From an uncultured Verrucomicrobiales bacterium (GTDB taxonomy: Bacteria > Verrucomicrobiota > Verrucomicrobiia > Limisphaerales > JACDHS01): a stretch of DNA of 9,760 nucleotides. The notes under the pieces are model-generated. The model was not told the DNA's origin, did no database searches, and saw only the letters and a list, made by a program, of their open reading frames with translations. How positions within the stretch are numbered: position 1 is the stretch's first letter; each line of letters opens with the position of its first letter. Made by a program: the position numbers and the translations under genes. Location of the stretch: NCBI GenBank assembly GCA_937983475.1, contig CALJZV010000346.1, forward strand, positions 1 to 9,760, in the 5' to 3' direction. Shown here piece by piece: positions 7,244 through 9,760 of the stretch.

Positions 7244-7960
7244 ATGGAAAACTTTGACTCTTTCGACGGCGCTCTGCTTATTGACAAGCCCGCCGGGCCG
7301 ACCTCGCATGACGTGGTGGACGCCATTCGCCGCCGGTTTAAAATCAAAAAAGTAGGCCACTGCGGCACGCTTGACCCCAACGCCACCGGCTTATTGATCA
7401 TCGTCCTTGGCAAGGCCACCAAGCTCTCCGAAAAATTAATGAGCGACGACAAGGTGTACGAGGGAACCATCAAGTTTGGCGAAACCACCGACAGCTACGA
7501 TTCCGACGGAGAAATCGTCGCCACCGCGCCGGTGCCTCCTTTGACCTTGGATCAATTAAACGAATTGAGCGCCACCTTCATTGGCGACCTGCTGCAAACG
7601 CCACCCATGGTGTCCGCCGTCAAAAAGGATGGCGTGCCGCTCTACAAGCTTGCCCGCAAAGGCATTGAGGTCGAACGCAAGCCACGGCTGGTGCACATCT
7701 ACAATTTCCGCTTCTCCAGCTACACCGAGCCGCACGCTGAATTCCGCATCGCCTGCACCAAGGGCACCTACGTTCGCAGCATCGCGCACGACCTGGGCCA
7801 AAAAATCGGTTGCGGAGCGCACCTGACAGCGCTGCGGCGCACCGTCTCGGGCAAATTTGACGCCAAAGATTCGCTTCCGCTGGAGGAACTGTTGAAAATA
7901 TCACCGGCGCAACTGGAAAACCGCGTCATCCCCTTCCTTAAACTCGCCTCTGGAAACTGA
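7244..7960 (+). CDS. truB: tRNA pseudouridine(55) synthase TruB
   Basis: TruB converts U55 in the T-loop of most elongator tRNAs to pseudouridine and also acts as a tRNA folding chaperone. The 238-residue product starts with the family signature DGALLIDKPAGPTSHDVV (8-25). It contains the catalytic aspartate D44 in HCGTLDPNATGLL (39-51), the substrate-loop segment VYEGTIKFGETTDSYDSDGE (70-89), PPMVSAVKKDGVPLYKLAR (119-137, family PP.ySA.K..G..lYe.AR) and CTKGTYVRSIAHDLG (170-184). It is shorter than E. coli TruB (314 aa) and stops after the catalytic domain, so the C-terminal PUA-like part is absent or very reduced, as in some other phyla. It begins 4 nt after the nrnA stop with no clear Shine-Dalgarno, suggesting coupled translation. 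Confidence 0.96.
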   Translation: MENFDSFDGALLIDKPAGPTSHDVVDAIRRRFKIKKVGHCGTLDPNATGLLIIVLGKATKLSEKLMSDDKVYEGTIKFGETTDSYDSDGEIVATAPVPPLTLDQLNELSATFIGDLLQTPPMVSAVKKDGVPLYKLARKGIEVERKPRLVHIYNFRFSSYTEPHAEFRIACTKGTYVRSIAHDLGQKIGCGAHLTALRRTVSGKFDAKDSLPLEELLKISPAQLENRVIPFLKLASGN

Positions 7961-7979
7961 AGTCACCCATCCGCCACCG

Positions 7980-8903
7980 ATGAACGTCATCCGCCATTCA
8001 AACGAATTGAATCCCGCGGGGCGCAAAGTCTGCGTTGCCATCGGCGTGTTCGACGGCGTTCACCTCGGCCACCAACAAGTAATCCGCCAAACCATTTCCG
8101 ACGCCCAGCAACATGAGGGGCTCGCGGTGGCCATCACTTTTGACCGGCACCCCAACACCGTGGTGGCGCCTAACCGGACACCGCCGCTTATTTATCCGCT
8201 GACCAAAAAACTTCAGGTCATTCAACGCCTGGGCATCCATACCACGCTGTTGATTCATTTTGATGAAGCATTCAGCCAAATCAGCGCCGAAACCTTTATT
8301 CGCCAACTGGCCCTGGATTTCAAAAATATCCACAGCATTTGTGTCGGCAGCTCATTTACATTTGGCCACAAGCGCCAGGGCAACGTGGACTTGTTGAAAC
8401 AACTTGGACAGGAACTTAGCTTTACGGTCCATGGCCTTGCCGCCGTCGCCCTGGACGGCCAGCGCGTCAGCAGCACCCGCATTCGCGACGCCATCCGCGC
8501 TGGCCACCTGGACGCTGCCAGCCAGATGCTTGGGCGACCGTGGTCACTTTCCGGCACCGTGGTCGAGGGCGACAAACTGGGACGCCAACTGGGATTTCCT
8601 ACCGCTAATTTAAGCACCGAAGGCTTGGTGCTGCCTCCCAATGGCGTGTACGCCGTCCATGCCGAAACCGGTGGAAAATTATACCGAGCCGCGCTGAACA
8701 TCGGCGTTCGCCCCACATTGGATAACCCCGCACCGCAACGACGCGTGGAAGCCCACCTGTTGAACTTTTCGGGCGATCTTTACGGCAAGGAACTGGAAAT
8801 CACGTTTGTGGAAAAACTGCGCGACGAGCAAAAGTTCCCCTCGCCCGATGCGTTAAAAGCCCAAATCCAGCGCGACATTGAGGCGGCGAAAAAGGTGTTT
8901 TAA
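7980..8903 (+). CDS. ribF: Bifunctional riboflavin kinase / FAD synthetase RibF
   Basis: RibF phosphorylates riboflavin to FMN and then adenylylates FMN to FAD. The 307-residue length is typical. The N-terminal nucleotidyltransferase (FAD synthetase) half shows GVFDGVHLGHQ (22-32, with the HxGH motif at 28-31), FDRHPNTV (54-61), GSSFTFGHKRQG (123-134) and SSTRIRDAI (164-172). The C-terminal riboflavin kinase half (about 185-307) has GRQLGFPTANL (201-211, with the PTAN ATP/Mg site), NIGVRPT (240-246) and VEAHLL (256-261), whose Glu257 is the expected catalytic base. The gene lies 19 nt after truB; truB-ribF adjacency is common. There is no obvious Shine-Dalgarno before the ATG, but the start fits the family N-terminus. 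It appears to be the last gene of the operon. Confidence 0.97.
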   Translation: MNVIRHSNELNPAGRKVCVAIGVFDGVHLGHQQVIRQTISDAQQHEGLAVAITFDRHPNTVVAPNRTPPLIYPLTKKLQVIQRLGIHTTLLIHFDEAFSQISAETFIRQLALDFKNIHSICVGSSFTFGHKRQGNVDLLKQLGQELSFTVHGLAAVALDGQRVSSTRIRDAIRAGHLDAASQMLGRPWSLSGTVVEGDKLGRQLGFPTANLSTEGLVLPPNGVYAVHAETGGKLYRAALNIGVRPTLDNPAPQRRVEAHLLNFSGDLYGKELEITFVEKLRDEQKFPSPDALKAQIQRDIEAAKKVF

Positions 8904-8955
8904 AGGCGAATTCAGCCACAGATTTTTTCGCTTATATTTTCTCTGAACACTTTTT

Positions 8956-8985
8956 TTGGCTCAACTGTCCATTGTGACGTATAAT
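8956..8985 (+). promoter_or_regulatory. Candidate sigma70-type promoter for the moxR gene
   Basis: A perfect TATAAT lies at 8980-8985, with TTGGCT (four of six -35 matches) at 8956-8961, 18 bp upstream. Initiation would be near 8992, about 110 nt before the moxR ATG. The preceding part of the 199-bp gap is T-rich, with runs at 8923-8928 and 8951-8957. A weak inverted repeat there (TTCAG 8911-8915, CTGAA 8943-8947, 27-base loop) precedes the second T-run but is too poor to call a terminator. The ribF operon and moxR therefore look like separate transcription units. Confidence 0.5.
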
Positions 8986-9021
8986 TTCGCTTCTTGTGGT
9001 TGCAGTTGTGCGCAGGATTAA

Positions 9022-9099
9022 ATGGCCTTGGCAGGTCGGTCTTGTTCACCGCAAAGCCGGCCTTCAGTCCTGTTCCCAACGCAATCATGCTTTGAATAA
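9022..9099 (+). CDS. Possible 25-codon leader ORF ahead of moxR
   Basis: An ATG at 9022 has AGGA (9014-9017) 4 nt upstream and opens a 25-codon frame ending in TAA at 9097-9099, only 3 nt before the moxR ATG and in the same frame as moxR. The moxR start itself has no visible Shine-Dalgarno. Terminating ribosomes could therefore re-initiate on moxR. The encoded peptide (begins MALAGRSCSPQS) has no recognisable similarity, hydrophobic segment or run of regulatory codons. An ORF this short can easily arise by chance, so it is listed as a candidate only. Confidence 0.25.
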   Translation: MALAGRSCSPQSRPSVLFPTQSCFE

Positions 9100-9102
9100 A
9101 TT

Positions 9103-9760
9103 ATGAACTCTGGAATTGGTGCAATTAACGAAGAAGTGCAGAAAGCCGGCGCCTTTGTGCGCCCGCTGATGTCCGAAATCAGCAAGGTCGTCGTCGGCCA
9201 GACCTACCTGGTCGAGCGCCTGATCATCGGCCTGCTGGCCAACGGGCATGTCCTGCTCGAAGGCGTCCCCGGACTGGCCAAAACCCTGTCGGTCAAAACG
9301 CTGGCACAGTGCCTCAACTGCAAATTCGCCCGGCTGCAATTCACCCCGGACCTGTTGCCCGCCGACCTCATCGGCACGCAGATCTACAACCCGCAGAACG
9401 GCTGCTTTTCCACGCGCAAAGGGCCCATCTTTGCCAACCTGGTCCTGGCCGACGAAATCAACCGCGCCCCAGCCAAAGTGCAAAGCGCGTTGCTGGAGGT
9501 AATGCAGGAAAAACAGGTCACCATCGGCGACCAGACCTTCAAGCTGGAGGAGCCCTTCCTCGTTCTCGCCACGCAAAACCCCATCGAGCAGGAAGGCACC
9601 TATCCGCTGCCCGAGGCGCAGGTGGACCGCTTCATGTTGAAGCTAAAAATCGTTTATCCCTCCCGGCAAGAGGAACGCCAGGTGCTCGACCTGATGGCTC
9701 GCACCGGCCCGCCCCCCACCGCCCAACCGGTCGTCACGCCGCAGCAAATTCTCGAGGCCC
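9103..9760 (+). CDS. MoxR-family AAA+ ATPase, 3' end missing
   Basis: The first 219 codons are present and the frame is open at the right edge. MoxR AAA+ proteins are chaperone-like ATPases that typically act with von Willebrand A-domain partners to insert metals or assemble complexes. Visible motifs: an N-terminal segment ending VVVGQTYLVERLIIGLLANGH (a longer run of this kind is typical of the family), Walker A GVPGLAKT (54-61), FTPDLLPADLIGT (80-92), Walker B LVLADEINRAP (113-123), sensor 1 in LATQNPIEQEGTYPLPEAQ (155-173, N159), and the arginine-finger region VDRF (174-177). All catalytic residues seen so far are intact. The lid domain begins near 185 and is cut. The ATG at 9103 is chosen because an in-frame TAA lies two codons upstream. 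MoxR genes are often followed by DUF58 and vWA genes; that part is outside the window. Exact subfamily and target unknown. Confidence 0.94.
   Translation, partial: MNSGIGAINEEVQKAGAFVRPLMSEISKVVVGQTYLVERLIIGLLANGHVLLEGVPGLAKTLSVKTLAQCLNCKFARLQFTPDLLPADLIGTQIYNPQNGCFSTRKGPIFANLVLADEINRAPAKVQSALLEVMQEKQVTIGDQTFKLEEPFLVLATQNPIEQEGTYPLPEAQVDRFMLKLKIVYPSRQEERQVLDLMARTGPPPTAQPVVTPQQILEA

Noticed and set aside
8911..8957. Intrinsic terminator after ribF
   Set aside because: The best stem is only five base pairs around a 27-base loop; the T-run at 8951-8957 alone is not enough to call a terminator.

Overview
This window looks like chromosome from a member of the PVC superphylum, most likely a verrucomicrobium. 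The clearest sign is the partial minus-strand gene at the left edge. It encodes an exported protein of the planctomycete/verrucomicrobial 'membrane-bound dehydrogenase / PVC-type heme-binding' family. The rest is core housekeeping DNA of moderately high GC with no mobile element, CRISPR array or RNA gene that I can recognise. The phylum call is an inference from gene families, not from a marker-gene comparison.

Layout. Positions 1-1787 (minus strand) hold the N-terminal 595 codons of the large exported beta-propeller/HEAT-repeat protein; its C-terminus lies off the left edge. A divergent intergenic region (1788-2013) carries a candidate sigma70-type promoter and a small hairpin just ahead of the nusA ribosome binding site. 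From 2014 to 8903, six plus-strand genes are tightly packed: nusA, infB, rbfA, an nrnA-like DHH/DHHA1 phosphoesterase, truB and ribF. A 199-bp gap with a TATAAT-type promoter candidate and a possible short upstream ORF then leads into a MoxR-family AAA+ ATPase gene, cut off by the right edge.

How the genes work together. The central block is the widely conserved transcription/translation operon. NusA modulates RNA polymerase pausing, termination and antitermination. IF2 brings initiator tRNA to the ribosome. RbfA matures the 30S subunit. The NrnA-like enzyme probably degrades very short RNAs and/or dephosphorylates pAp. TruB makes pseudouridine 55 in tRNA. RibF makes FMN and FAD. Spacing is short (70 bp, 18 bp, a 4-bp overlap, 4 bp, 19 bp), which fits one transcript. 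The rimP gene often found upstream of nusA, and the ylxR/ylxQ genes often found before infB, are not here.

I found no convincing undescribed system. The points most worth a second look are the large minus-strand gene that is easy to miss because it has no stop codon inside the window, a possible in-frame leader ORF one stop codon away from moxR, an 11-C homopolymer and a 17-residue tandem duplication in the IF2 linker, and hairpins in the nusA leader and the nusA-infB gap.
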